Part shown: in pieces, positions 34,714 through 45,855 of the stretch
Position numbering within the stretch: the first letter of the stretch is position 1
How the letters are laid out: each line of letters opens with the position of its first letter
Source of the DNA: Streptomyces ferrugineus
GTDB lineage: Bacteria > Actinomycetota > Actinomycetes > Streptomycetales > Streptomycetaceae
Assembly (NCBI RefSeq): GCF_015160855.1
Contig: NZ_CP063373.1
Location: 4,712,001-4,776,000, forward strand
Length of the DNA: 64,000 bases
Reading direction: 5' to 3'
Notes under the pieces: generated by a model
What the model saw: the letters and a program-made list of their open reading frames with translations, nothing else
Told to the model about the DNA's origin: nothing
The model's database searches: none
Made by a program: the position numbers and the translations under genes

Positions 34714-37070
34714 ATGACTGAGTTCGACGCCGGACGCCACATACTTCCGCGGCCCGACACCCGTCGACCCCAGACGACCGCGCTGGACGTCCACGACCAG
34801 GAGACCCCCTTCACTCCGATCGGCCCGGTGCCTCCGCCCGAGGGCGCCCCGAACGTGGTGATCGTGCTGGTCGACGACCTCGGGTTCGGTACCTCCAGCG
34901 CGTTCGGCGGACCGTGCGACATGCCGGCCGCGGACCGGCTCGCGGCACACGGGCTGCGCTACACCCGCTTTCACGTCACGGCCCTGTGCTCCCCGACCCG
35001 GCAGGCCCTGCTGACCGGCCGCAACCACCACTCCGTCGGCATGGGCGGCACCACCGAGATGACCACCGCGGCCCCCGGGTACAACGGGTTCCGGCCCCGC
35101 AGCGCGGCGACCATGGCCCAGATCCTGCAGGGCAACGGCTACAGCACGGCCGCCTTCGGCAAGTGGCACCAGACCCCGCCCCGCGAGATCAGCGCGGTCG
35201 GACCGTTCGACCGCTGGCCCACGGGGGAGGGGTTCGACACCTTCTACGGGTTCATGGGCGCCGAGATGAACCACTGGTACCCGCTGCTCTACCAGGGCAC
35301 CACTCCCGTCGAGCCGGACCGTCGGCCCGAGGACGGCTACCACCTGTCCGAGGACCTCGTCGACCATGCCATCGACTGGGTGCGCACCCAGCGCACACTG
35401 ACCCCGGACCGGCCGTTCTTCACCTACCTCGCGCTGGGCGCCGCGCACGCGCCGCTGCACGTCGCCCCCGAATGGCAGGAGAAGTACCGCGGACGGTTCG
35501 ACGACGGCTGGGACCGCCGGCGCGAGGTGACCCTGGAGCGGCAGAAGGAACTCGGTGTCGTACCCCCGGAGACGGAACTCGCACCGTGGGCCGAGGGCGT
35601 ACCCCACTGGGACGAACTCACCGACAATCAGCGCCGGTTGTCGGCCAGGTTCATGGAGACGTTCGCCGCGTTCACCGAACACGCCGACGCGCAGGTCGGC
35701 AGGTTCGTCGACGCGCTGGCGGAACTCGGCGAGCTGGACAACACCCTCTTCCTCTACATCCTGGGCGACAACGGCGCCTCGGGCGAGGGCGGCATCGAAG
35801 GGACGATCGTCGAGCACCGGCTGGGGCACGGCGTGGTGGACGACCCGGACGAGATGATCGACCACATCGACGAGATCGGCGGCCCGCTCAGCTACCCGAT
35901 CGCCCCGGCGGGATGGGCGCTGGCACTGAACACCCCCTACCAGTGGACCAAGCAGGTGGCCTCGCACTTCGGCGGCACCCGGGACGGCATGATCCTGCAC
36001 TGGCCGCGCGGAGTCACCGAGCGCGGCGGGCTGCGCCACCAGTTCTCGCACGTCATCGACGTCCTGCCGACCATTCTGGACTGTGCGGGGATCCCGCAGC
36101 CGTTCAGCGTGGACGGGGTGCCGCAGCAGCCCATCGAGGGCGCCAGCATGCAACCCACCCTCGCCGACCCCCAGGCGCCGGAACATCGTCGTACCCAGTA
36201 CTTCGAGATGTGCGGCAACCGGGGCATCTACCACGACGGCTGGATGGCGGTCACCCGGCACGGCATCCCCTGGGAGATGGTGCCGGACAAGGAGCGGAGA
36301 TTCGCCGACGACGTCTGGGAGCTCTACGACCTGAGCAAGGACTGGAGTCAGGCGCACGACCTCGCCGCCGAACACCCCGAGAAGCTGCGCCAGTTGCAGG
36401 ACCTGTTCCTGATCGAGGCATCGAAGCACCAGGTCTTCCCCCTGGACGACCGGGTCACCGAGCGGGAGAACCCGGCCGTGGCAGGCCGCATCGATCTCCT
36501 CGGCGACCGCACCTCCGTCACCTACCGCGCCGGAATGCGCCGCTTCACGGAGGAGACCACCCCCAACGTCAAGAACCGCTCCCACAGCATCACCGCCGAC
36601 CTCGAACTGCCTCAGACGGCGGCCGAGGGCGTGATCATCGCGCAGGGCGGCCGATTCGGCGGCTGGACCCTGTACTTCACCGAGGGCAGGCCGGCCTACG
36701 CCTACAACTACTTCGGAATGCACCTGTACACGGTGCGCGGCAACGAGCCCCTGGCACCGGGACGGCACGAGATCCGGCTCGAGTTCGACTACGACGGCGG
36801 AGGACTCGGCAAGGGCGGCACCGCCACGCTCCTGGTGGACGGAGAGAAGCACGCGACCGGACGCGTCGGCCAGACCATCCCGTACTACTTCTCCTTCGAC
36901 GAGACACTCGACGTCGGCGTGGACCTGAGCACACCGGTGACCGACGACTACCCCGTCCTCGACAACGAGTTCACCGGGACCATCCACACGGTGCGCATCG
37001 ACCTGGCCGCCCAGAACACCGAATCGTCCGAGTACGACGGCGGACTGCACCGGCGCGTCATGGGGGCACA

Positions 37071-37074
<4 letters not shown>
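34714..37074 (+). CDS. Type I arylsulfatase, AtsA-like
   Basis: The ATG at 34714 has GGAG eight bases upstream. The 786 residues start with the metal-binding VVIVLVDDLGFG (Asp54-Asp55) and the sulfatase signature CSPTRQALLTGRN. Cys92 is the residue converted to formylglycine. Further sulfatase blocks are GKWHQTP, FFTYLALGAAHAPLHV and LYILGDNGASGEGG. The C-terminal 200 residues form a beta-rich domain. Length and layout match my recall of mycobacterial AtsA (about 787 residues). No signal peptide is seen, so it is probably cytoplasmic and needs an imported sulfate ester. It is coupled to the FGE gene. Confidence 0.92.
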
Positions 37075-37964
<890 letters not shown>

Positions 37965-38115
37965 CCCCTCGTCACACCCCACTACTCGTACAACAGTCCG
38001 ACACTTCGGCACTGGCACAAGGAGCAGAACCGTGACTCCGCCAACGCGTAGACGCGCGGGTTTCCCGCATCAGTGGCCAAGCACCGCAGCAGGGAACCGG
38101 CCCGGCCCTGTGCAG

Positions 38116-38337
38116 GACGTTCTGGATGACGCGGTTTTCGTTCGCGCCGTCTCCGTATCGGGCGTCCACCGGGATCACGCGGCGAGCGGCACTCTCAGCC
38201 TTCTGCGCGAGTATTCCGAGGAACTGTCCCCAGCCCACGTCGAGAGCACTGCGGTTGAGCCCGGCCTTCACACGCCGGGAGAGCGCCTGGAAAGCCTTGT
38301 TCAGCCGACGCGACGTCGCCTGCCGGGAAGAGAACGT
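38116..38337 (-). pseudogene. Remnant of an IS605-type TnpB/OrfB gene
   Basis: The minus strand encodes VKAGLNRSALDVGWGQFLGI and LAQKAESAARRVIPVDARY, a conserved part of the RuvC-containing TnpB/OrfB proteins. The segment ANENRVIQNV that follows normally comes after the zinc finger, whose first Cys pair has been lost. The N-terminal two thirds are missing. The rest of 37965-38567 shows no gene; its last 20 bases contain the ribosome-binding site of the next gene. Confidence 0.65.
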
Positions 38338-38567
38338 GCGGTGATCGGCGAAAACGACACGGCGCCGACCGATGTGGCGACGTACGACGACGACCACAAG
38401 GCCGGCATCCGTGACATCAGGTGCTCGAACTCCGAGCGCCGGTTCTGTTCGTCCCATCATTCTGCGAGGTCGTACACCCCGCTGGACCACCGGCTGACCT
38501 TCCTGGTCACAGCCACACGAGCACTCTACACACGCCGCACATCGAGCGCGGCAGGAAGGCGGTACAG

Positions 38568-39575
38568 GTGAACAGCGCAGATCGGGGACCCGAGTTGAGG
38601 TCAGCACGACGAGGTACGCAATGGCGTTCCGGCGCGGCGGGGGTGGCCGTACTCGGTCTCACCCTGACCGCCTGCGGCGGGGCGAAGATCGGCGAGGACT
38701 CCGCCGGGGCGGACGCCGGCCCGGGCAAGTGCGGCTCGTTCAACCTCGCGGTCAGCCCGTGGGTGGGCTACGAGGCCAACGCGGCGGTCATCAAGTACGT
38801 CGCGGAGAAGGAACTCGGCTGCAAGGTCGTCACGAAGGATCTGAAGGCGGAGATCGGCTGGCAGGGCTTCGAGACGGGCGAGGTCGACGCCATCGTGGAG
38901 AACTGGGGCCACGACGACCTGAAGAAGAAGTACATCGACCAGCAGAAGATCGCCGTGAACCTCGGCTCGACCGGCAACAAGGGAATCATCGGCTGGTACA
39001 TCCCCCCGTGGATCGCGAAGAAGCACCCGGACATCACCGACTGGAAGAACCTCAACAAGTACGCCGCCAACTTCAAGACCTCTGAGTCGGGCGGCAAGGG
39101 TCAGCTCCTCGACGGCGACCCGTCGTACCAGACCAACGACGAGGCGCTGGTGCAGAACCTGAAACTGGACTTCAAAGTGGTGTACGCGGGGAGCGAGACC
39201 GCGCTGATCCAGGCCTTCCGGGACGCCGAGAAGAACAAGAAGTGGGTCATCGGCTACTTCTACGAGCCCCAGTGGTTCTTGTCCGAGGTACCGCTGGACA
39301 AGATCGACCTGCCCAAACACACGGAGGGCTGCGACGCCGATCCGGCGAAGGTCGCCTGCGACTATCCCGTGTTCGACCTCGACAAGATCGTCAGCACGAA
39401 GTTCGCCAAGTCGGGCAGCCCGGCCTACGACCTGGTGAAGAACTTCAAGTGGACCAACGAGGACCAGAACACCGTCGCAAGATACATCGCACTCGAGAAG
39501 ATGCAACCGGAGGCAGCGGCGAAGAAGTGGGTCGAGGCGAACCCCGACAAGGTCAAGGCCTGGCTCGGTGGTTGA
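38568..39575 (+). CDS. Glycine betaine/choline-type ABC substrate-binding lipoprotein
   Basis: The GTG start at 38568 is preceded by AGGAAGG. The N-terminus has a hydrophobic stretch and a lipobox ending LTLTACGG, giving lipid attachment at Cys36. The OpuAC domain includes FNLAVSPWVGYEANAAVIKY, IVENWGHDDLKKKY, KWVIGYFYEPQWFLSEVPLD and YIALEKMQPEAAAKKW. It binds quaternary amines in such systems. No permease or ATPase gene is adjacent. Its place after the sulfatase genes raises the possibility of a sulfated or choline-related ligand. Confidence 0.88.
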   Translation: MNSADRGPELRSARRGTQWRSGAAGVAVLGLTLTACGGAKIGEDSAGADAGPGKCGSFNLAVSPWVGYEANAAVIKYVAEKELGCKVVTKDLKAEIGWQGFETGEVDAIVENWGHDDLKKKYIDQQKIAVNLGSTGNKGIIGWYIPPWIAKKHPDITDWKNLNKYAANFKTSESGGKGQLLDGDPSYQTNDEALVQNLKLDFKVVYAGSETALIQAFRDAEKNKKWVIGYFYEPQWFLSEVPLDKIDLPKHTEGCDADPAKVACDYPVFDLDKIVSTKFAKSGSPAYDLVKNFKWTNEDQNTVARYIALEKMQPEAAAKKWVEANPDKVKAWLGG

Positions 39576-40104
39576 GAATCGATGAGTCTTCGGCTGCAGT
39601 GCCAGTCGCCGATCAGGAAGAACTGGAGCAGGTGCCGAAACAGCGGCCGCTCTGTCCCGCTCCTTTTGTAGAGAGGGAGGGATACGCACGTATTCGGGGG
39701 CTTCGCCGAGCCGCTGTCTGGTCCCGGGCGACCGCCGCGGAGCCGGGATGGCGGCCCGTGTCCCGAAAGCGCTGGCGACATCCTGACGGCAGGACACCGC
39801 GTCCCGGCATCCGAAGTGAGCGGGAGCCCGATACGACCACGGCTGTCCCCTCCGCCCGGCGCCCCAACGGCCTGGTGAGCAGCGATCGCCGGCCCCAGCC
39901 CGACTCCCGCGGCAGTCGCCGTACCCCGTCCGGGAGTGACGCGCCGCCCCTGGTCAGCCAGTCGAGCGGGGCGGAGTGCCTGAGCGGGGCCGGACCGTGG
40001 CCGTCTCCGGTTCCACGCACGTCCGGGCCGGACGTCGAGACCGGCGAGCTCGTGGCCCTCGACGCGCAGGTGGCGCATGCGGGCCGTGATCGCTTCGGGC
40101 CGGG
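39576..40104. other. Gene-poor stretch with possible degraded sequence
   Basis: I see no intact gene. On the minus strand near 40020-40108 the translation ITARMRHLRVEGHELAGLDV resembles the beta-barrel start of siderophore-interacting or ferredoxin-reductase-type FAD proteins, but it continues into unrelated sequence. This similarity is weak and rests on recall only. Confidence 0.3.
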
Positions 40105-40503
40105 CCCGGACACCACGTCGATGTCCGCGCTCTGCGCGGCCGGCGCCGCCCGGTTCAACTGCTGGACGGCGAACTCGTTGAGCTGCTCCTCCAGCGGGTC
40201 GGCCTTGGGATACATCACGGCCGTGACCTCGGTGATCTTGCCGTCCTTCAAAAGGATCTGGACCGGGCCCGATATCGTCTGGACTGAGTGACCGGTGACG
40301 GTCCTCGTGCCCGTCGTGGTCGATACATTGCCCGGGCTCGTGGATGCGCTCGGCCCGCCCGAGCCACCACATCCGCTCGAGCGGCCGGACCCGCCGGGCG
40401 CGCCGTCACTGCTGGACGGGACAGGCGCGGCCACGGTGACCTGGGGCGGCGCGCGGCACGAAGCGCCGACAAGAGTCGTCCCGGTGTCCAAAAGCTGCCT
40501 CAT
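40105..40503 (-). pseudogene. Broken FMN-binding-domain protein
   Basis: The frame reads VTGHSVQTISGPVQILLKDG, then KITEVTAVMYPKAD and QSADIDVVSG. These are the core of small exported FMN-binding domain proteins in which FMN is attached covalently to a Thr in SGAT. The sequence breaks down right after SG, so the flavinylated residue is missing. The upstream part lacks a normal signal peptide and has a Gly/Ser/Pro-rich linker only. Confidence 0.7.
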
Positions 40504-40789
40504 GCGGATCTAGCCTTCGGTGCGCCGGCCGTCGCACCCGCCCGGGCGATGCCCTGGCGGGTCTGACGTCGCCCTGGTTCACAAGATCAATGCTCGTGCC
40601 GAGCGACGGGGAGAGCGGCGACTGACTGCGGAGCTGAAGTAAATGCGGGGCAGGGGGCATGGGCATCCCTTTCCTCCCGCCGTCTTCCGGTCGTCACTCG
40701 GAGGCCCCACCCGCCTCGCAGGGCGGCCCCGGCTCCAGAGCACCGCGGCTGATGCTGCTGCCAGCTTTGCGATGGTCGAGAAATGGAGC
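40504..40789. other. No recognisable content
   Basis: About 290 bases between two gene remnants. No open frame with protein-like composition, no hairpin and no operator-like repeat was seen. Confidence 0.4.
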
Positions 40790-41280
40790 TCACGTGAGGG
40801 CACAGCGACGTCTGACGTTGGCATGTGGGTTCACCGGTGCTCGGTGGCGAGCCTCACGGATGACGCGGTCGGCGGTTTCCTCGGGTGTGAGGGCCGCGGT
40901 GTCGAACCACCAGCCGACACCACCGAGTTCGCGTTTCATGTCGGCATCGAGATCTTCATAGCCGTCGAAGTCGAATCGCTCCACTGGGTCACGGATGGTG
41001 TTTCGGTACCGACAGGCCTCGATACCCGGTGCGAGAACGACGAACTGGACCTGCCGATCCGGAAGGAGGGACACGAAGAGGTCCAACTGCTCGCGGTCGG
41101 GGATCACCCAGTCGATCACGGGCGTGAAGCCGGCGTCGGAGAAGTTGTTCGCCAGCATGCACAGATTGCGGTTGCACAGCTCCACCTGCCGCGCCGCCTC
41201 GTCGGCAGGCGCTCGGCGACGAGTCTGGTCACCGTCGACTTCCCGGCCCCGGGCATGCCCGTTTGTTCTCGGGTGATCCA
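40790..41280 (-). pseudogene. Frameshifted P-loop kinase-like gene
   Basis: The 5' part encodes a Walker A motif in MPGAGKSTVTRLVAERLP. The frame then changes near 41180, and the remaining protein (VELCNRNLCMLANNFSDAGF, TPVIDWVIPDREQLDLFVSL, RYRNTIRDPVERFDFDGYED, GVGWWFDTAALTPEETADRV) is read in another frame to a stop at 40790. The two halves belong to one small ATP-binding phosphotransferase of about 170 residues. A small deletion at the junction seems to have inactivated it. The 275 bases between here and the DUF3291 gene hold nothing I recognise. Confidence 0.78.
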
Positions 41281-41555
41281 TTCCGCTTGAGCGGAGCTGC
41301 CGATGCTGCTCCTCCGCAGTCGCCGGGCCGATGCGGACTTCCACGACGGCAGGCGGCGCCACCGCCCCAGTTCCCGCAAGGACCTATGCAAGAGGCCACT
41401 TGGACAGGGAAAACGCAACTTCGACATGGGCCGTAGAGGCAGCTACCTTCACCTGGTCTTTGGCGGTCGCCCACGGTCGCACGGGGGTTCCTTCAGGCTG
41501 AGCCACCCGTGACGGGATGGGTCCACACCAGGCACCCCCAACCAGGGAGAGACGC

Positions 41556-42080
41556 ATGCCCCATCTTGCTCTGTACACGTTCGGCGTCCTGAAGTCGCCT
41601 CTCGCCGATCCCGCACGTCTTACCCGGGAGTTCCACGAGAGCGGTGACGCCGTCTACCGGGAGATCGGCCAGCACCCCGGATACATCGCTCGTGCTGAAG
41701 CGGCAGATCACAGCCTGGGCGCACGGACGGATTTCGACTCGGACTGGGGTGAGTGGGGAGAGTTTGCTGTTCCGGCCTGGTACGGGAAAGGCCGCACGGC
41801 GGAAACCGTCGCCCTGGCCGCGACCCTCTCACTCTGGACCGACCTGCGATCCGCCTTCGACTCCGTCTACACCGGTCTGCACCGCGCGGCGCTCAACAGG
41901 CGTTACGACTGGTTCGAGAGGACGGGCCACCCGGGTCATGTGTTCTGGTGGGTCACCGACGGCACGATACCCACCTGGCAGGACGGGGTTGCCAGGCTGG
42001 AACACCTCCACGACCACGGCTCGGCGCCGTACGCCTTCACCTTCCACCACTCGTTCGATCCGGGCGGAACACCTGAATGA
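41556..42080 (+). CDS. DUF3291 domain protein
   Basis: The ATG at 41556 has AGGGAGAG upstream. The 174-residue protein matches the DUF3291 layout: LALYTFGVLKSPLADPAR at the start, a central SLWTDLRSAFDSVYTGLHRA block, then RYDWFERTGHPGHVFWWVTD and LEHLHDHGSAPYAFTFHHSF. The fold is probably an antibiotic biosynthesis monooxygenase-like ferredoxin barrel. The function is unknown. Confidence 0.83.
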   Translation: MPHLALYTFGVLKSPLADPARLTREFHESGDAVYREIGQHPGYIARAEAADHSLGARTDFDSDWGEWGEFAVPAWYGKGRTAETVALAATLSLWTDLRSAFDSVYTGLHRAALNRRYDWFERTGHPGHVFWWVTDGTIPTWQDGVARLEHLHDHGSAPYAFTFHHSFDPGGTPE

Positions 42081-42166
42081 CGGCGGACATCAGTGATCGA
42101 ACGCGGTCAGGGCGAGGGTGCGCTGCATAGCGCCCGCCCGGTGAGCCGAAGCGGGGTACCGCGCTT

Positions 42167-43225
42167 TCATCGCAGTGTGATCCGGGCGGCGACCGGCAGA
42201 TGGTCGCTGCCGGTGGCGGGCAGCGTGCGGATGTCGGCCACGGCTGCTGAGCGGGCCATGACCTGGTCGATCCGGGCCAGCGGAAAGCCGGCGGGGAAGC
42301 TGAAGGCGAAGCCTCGCCGCGCCACGTTCATCCGTGAGGTCAGCGGGGCCAGCCCGCGGTCGTCGACCGTGCCGTTGAGGTCGCCCAGCAGGACCACCGT
42401 TTTGAGCTGCTCGGCGGCGAGGGCCTTGCCCAGCAGGCCGGCGCTCTCGTCGCGCCAGGATGATGCGAGGCCGCTCGCCCGGATGCGGACCGAGGGCAGG
42501 TGTGCGACGTACGCCGCGATCTCGCCGCGCGGCGTGTGGACCACGGTCCGCATGCCGCGACTCCAGGGCACCGCAATTCCCTGCGGCTTGATGTCCAGCA
42601 GCCGGGCATCGGTGAGCGGATGCTTCGACCACAGTCCGACGGTGCCCCGGACCGCGTGGTACGGGTAGTCGGAGGCGAGAGCCCTCTCGTAGGCCGACAG
42701 CGCCGGGGGCACCAGCTCCTGCAGTGCGATGAGATCGGGCCCGGCGCCCGCCAGGGCGCGGGCCGTGCCCACCGGGTCGGTGTTCTCGTCGCTGACGTTG
42801 TGCTGCACCACGACCAGGTCGTGCGGGCCGGACTTCGCCCCGGGCAGGAGCAGCCCGCCGAAGAGGTACGTCCAGGCCGCCACCGGCAGGAGCAGGGCCA
42901 CCAGGGCGGCGGCTGAACGGCGCAGCAGGGCCAGACCGAGCAGTACTACGACCACCAGGCCAAGCCAGGGCAGGAACGCCTCCAGCAGACTGCCCAGGCG
43001 GCCCGCGGAGTTGGGCACCGCCCGATGGAACGCCAGCAGCGCGGCCGTCAGCACCGCGAACGCGGCGGGCACCCGCCCCCGCGTCCAGACCCACCGGCGC
43101 CCTGCATCGCCCCTTCTGCCGTCGTCCGGAACCCACTGCCCGGGCCGGCGCCGCGCCCACCGGGACACTGCTGCCTGCACCGTCGACATCACACCGCTGT
43201 CCGCCCGATCCACCTGGCTTCCCAT
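42167..43225 (-). CDS. Membrane endonuclease/exonuclease/phosphatase-fold protein, VanJ-like
   Basis: The 352-residue protein has three N-terminal membrane helices (about residues 50-125) and then an EEP domain. Its blocks are DLVVVQHNVSDENTDPVGTA, LIALQELVPPAL (metal-binding Glu), VVLLGDLNGTVDDRG (Asp-Leu-Asn) and GSDHLPVAARITL (Asp-His). The architecture is that of Streptomyces VanJ-type proteins, which give teicoplanin-type glycopeptide tolerance and may recycle undecaprenyl phosphates. The start is ATG 43225 or, less likely, ATG 43189; neither has a strong ribosome-binding site. Confidence 0.8.
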   Translation of the reverse strand: MGSQVDRADSGVMSTVQAAVSRWARRRPGQWVPDDGRRGDAGRRWVWTRGRVPAAFAVLTAALLAFHRAVPNSAGRLGSLLEAFLPWLGLVVVVLLGLALLRRSAAALVALLLPVAAWTYLFGGLLLPGAKSGPHDLVVVQHNVSDENTDPVGTARALAGAGPDLIALQELVPPALSAYERALASDYPYHAVRGTVGLWSKHPLTDARLLDIKPQGIAVPWSRGMRTVVHTPRGEIAAYVAHLPSVRIRASGLASSWRDESAGLLGKALAAEQLKTVVLLGDLNGTVDDRGLAPLTSRMNVARRGFAFSFPAGFPLARIDQVMARSAAVADIRTLPATGSDHLPVAARITLR

Positions 43226-43428
43226 CCGCTCGGCTCGCTACCCAAGACGAATCGCCAGGTGAATCAGTTTCCGCTCGCCGTCAGCCACCCTCTCCTGGGA
43301 GTCGAGGGCGAGAAGCAGCGTGCCGATCCGACAGCAACCAGCGTGCCACGGCGGCACAGGATGTCCCCATCCCGGGCCTGTGGTAATTCGCTTGAACCAC
43401 GGACGGGCGGACGTGGCAGGCTTGCGCG

Positions 43429-44790
43429 GTGATTGTCGAGCTGGCCCCCCGATTTCTGACCTGGGACGATGTGGATCCCGCCCGTCATCCCTTCGACAGC
43501 GCGTCGGCACCGCAGGTGGTGCGCTCGCTCGGTCCCGCCCGGCGGGTTCCCCGCCGCCCGGACGTCGCCTTCGGTGACCCGGCGATGAGTGCCTGGAGCT
43601 GGGACGAGGGCCAGCCGTGGGCCGACGCCATGTCGCACGCCCTCGCCGAGCACTATGGCCGCTGGACCGTGGGCTGGCGCTGGTCGCACGACGAAGGGGA
43701 CTTCGACGGGGGACCGGTCGGGAACTGGTGCTGCCCGCGTGACTCGATCACCACGCCGGAGGAGACGCTTGCCCGTGTCGTCGCGGCGCTGTGCGAGTGG
43801 CGCGAGTGGCTGGAGAGTCTCGCCGGGTGGTTCCAGACGTACCCGCTGGTCCTGGCCGACGTCCAGGACCAGCGGATCCTGTGGGAGCGGGCGGCCCAGA
43901 ACCTGATCCTGCACGTGACCGACCGCACCGGCTGCGGCAGCGGCTGGCACGGACACTGCCATCAGGTGCTCACCTGGTTCCTCAGCCACTGGGGCCTCGC
44001 ACCCGACCTGGCACAGGAGTTGGTCGAGCAGGCGATCGGCGGGCGGTTCGAGAGCTGGACCGGCCCCGACCCGGTGCTGGTCGAGGATGTCGCGGAGCAG
44101 CTCGCGCTGTCGCTGCGGCCGGACGACGGCGAACGGCCCGCCGTTCCCGTGCCGGACCACCTGGAGCGCTGGCTCGCGGTGCGCGAGACCGCGCCGTGGC
44201 AGGACGCCCCGGACGGCGGCGGGGACGGACCGGTGACCCCGTCGTGCGATGGCGCGGCAGAGGACATCCGAGCCTTCGACGGTGCCCTGGACCCCGCCCG
44301 CGCCCAGGGCCTGCTCGCCGCCCTGGAGCTGCTGCGGGCCGACGCGGCGCGTGGCGCCTTGCTCGACTTCGAGCTGCTTCGGAGTTGGCAGCGACACGTC
44401 CTGAGCACACCGCAGCCGCCGCCGTTCCGCGACCTGCCGGCCTTCGCCAAAGGAGGCCGGGAACGTTACGGCATCGGCCCGGACACCCGTGCGCGTCTGG
44501 ACACCTGCCTGGCCGAGAGCGCGTACGACGCCGAGCGGCCTCTTCCCCTCACCGCCCGGGCCGCACGCGCCTACCTCGACGTCTGCTTCTTCCATCCCTT
44601 CGACGACGGCAATGCCCGGTCCGCGTTCCTGGCCCTCATCTTCGTCCTCGCCCGCGAAGGCGTCGCGCTCGACGGGGTCAGCCTGCTGCGTCGTGTCACC
44701 TTCCAGGCCGATGAGCCCCAGGACACACTGACCCTCACCCGATACATCGACTGCCACCTCGCGGAAACCCGACGCAAAGCGGCTCCATAG
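43429..44790 (+). CDS. Fic-domain protein
   Basis: The start is GTG 43429. The first 280 of 453 residues are unlike any family I recognise; they are Trp-rich (AMSAWSWDEGQPWADAMSHA, WGLAPDLAQELV). The C-terminal part is a Fic domain with FHPFDDGNARSAFLALIF. Compared with the motif HPFxxGNGR, the third small residue is Ala, so catalytic His389 is kept but the phosphate-binding loop differs. Fic proteins transfer AMP or other phosphate groups to proteins. No antitoxin FicA-like gene is adjacent. Confidence 0.82.
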   Translation: MIVELAPRFLTWDDVDPARHPFDSASAPQVVRSLGPARRVPRRPDVAFGDPAMSAWSWDEGQPWADAMSHALAEHYGRWTVGWRWSHDEGDFDGGPVGNWCCPRDSITTPEETLARVVAALCEWREWLESLAGWFQTYPLVLADVQDQRILWERAAQNLILHVTDRTGCGSGWHGHCHQVLTWFLSHWGLAPDLAQELVEQAIGGRFESWTGPDPVLVEDVAEQLALSLRPDDGERPAVPVPDHLERWLAVRETAPWQDAPDGGGDGPVTPSCDGAAEDIRAFDGALDPARAQGLLAALELLRADAARGALLDFELLRSWQRHVLSTPQPPPFRDLPAFAKGGRERYGIGPDTRARLDTCLAESAYDAERPLPLTARAARAYLDVCFFHPFDDGNARSAFLALIFVLAREGVALDGVSLLRRVTFQADEPQDTLTLTRYIDCHLAETRRKAAP

Positions 44791-44850
44791 CGGTACGACT
44801 CCGACGTGGCTGCTGTGGGCGGAGGTTCCCTCAGACTCTGCGGGTGAGAT

Positions 44851-45855
44851 TCAACGGGTCAGGCGTGCCTGCTCGCCGTTCACGAGCTGGGTCCCGAGCG
44901 GGGTGGGGAAGTGGTGGGCGTTGGTACCGGTCCGGTGGGTGGTGATGAGTCCGGCGTTACGCAGCACCGCGGTGTGGTGGGAGACGGTCGCCGGGGAGAT
45001 GCCGGTGCGGTGGGCGAGGTCGGTGGTGGTGATGCCGTGCCCGAGGGCGATGGCGTGCAGCACGGTCGCGCGGCTGTGGCCCAGAAGCGCCGTCAGGCCA
45101 GTGCGGCGGGGCTCCGGAGCCGCGTCGGACGCTGGGGTCCAGATCGTGTCATGGGAGACGGGGAACGCCAGGACGGGTGGTTCGGGGGAGGGAGTGACGA
45201 CGGGCGTGTGACCACAGAACAGGGACGGGATCAGGCGTAGGCCCCGCCCTTCCAGATGGAGGTCCGCATCGAGGTCGGGACGGGCGAGTTCGAGTACGGG
45301 GGGAGTCCAGCGGATGGTGGGGTGCAGGCGGGAGAGCATCGCGTCCAGTCCCTCGGTCAGCAGTGCGCGTACGGCGGACAATCGGGCCGCCTCGGCTTGG
45401 GCGTGCAGGTGCCGTTGCAGGGGGGCGATCGCCGTCCGGTGCCAATCACGCAGGGCGTGGCCGACGGTCTCCAGAGCTCGTGGGGAGCCGTCGGCGAGCG
45501 AACTGGCCCATGTCGGCAGCGGTTTGCTCGTGAAGTCGGCGAGTTCTTCCAGGTCGCTGCGCAGGGTGGATCTCGGTGTGTGCAGCAGCGCGTCCAGGTC
45601 GGCGTCGACATCGGTGGTGATCATCGGGGTCAGGAAGTCCGGACAGCCCCCACGGGACGGCACCAGCGAGCCGAGGACATGCGCGGAGTGGGGGATCTGT
45701 TGACGCACCCAGCGCTGCCATGGCCCGAACACAGCGCCCGGCCTGCGCCGTTGCAGAACTCGCAGGCTGATCACTGCCTCGTGCAGCGGGTCGGGCCCCT
45801 CCCCGAGGGACACCCGCAGCAGATCGTCACGAGTGAAATGAATGCGGAACGCCAC
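44851..45855 (-). CDS. ArsR-like winged-helix regulator with large N-terminal domain (DUF5937 type)
   Basis: The GTG at 45855 has GGGGAAGG upstream. The 334-residue protein starts with FRIHFTRDDLLRVSLGEGPD, an N-terminal helical domain of about 240 residues. It ends in a winged helix with GHSRATVLHAIALGHG, TTDLAHRTGISPATVSHHTA and a wing containing THRTG. This two-part layout is frequent in streptomycetes; the ligand and targets are unknown. It is convergent with the Fic gene. Confidence 0.83.
   Translation of the reverse strand: MAFRIHFTRDDLLRVSLGEGPDPLHEAVISLRVLQRRRPGAVFGPWQRWVRQQIPHSAHVLGSLVPSRGGCPDFLTPMITTDVDADLDALLHTPRSTLRSDLEELADFTSKPLPTWASSLADGSPRALETVGHALRDWHRTAIAPLQRHLHAQAEAARLSAVRALLTEGLDAMLSRLHPTIRWTPPVLELARPDLDADLHLEGRGLRLIPSLFCGHTPVVTPSPEPPVLAFPVSHDTIWTPASDAAPEPRRTGLTALLGHSRATVLHAIALGHGITTTDLAHRTGISPATVSHHTAVLRNAGLITTHRTGTNAHHFPTPLGTQLVNGEQARLTR

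Noticed and set aside
34914..37070. The long plus-strand frame preceding the FGE gene
   Set aside because: Only the part from 37071 on is a real protein; the earlier part is the sulfatase gene read in a wrong frame with no start signal.
41281..41555. A possible peptide (minus strand, ATAKDQVKVAASTA) in the gap before the DUF3291 gene
   Set aside because: It has no start signal, no partner sequence I recognise and no supporting context.
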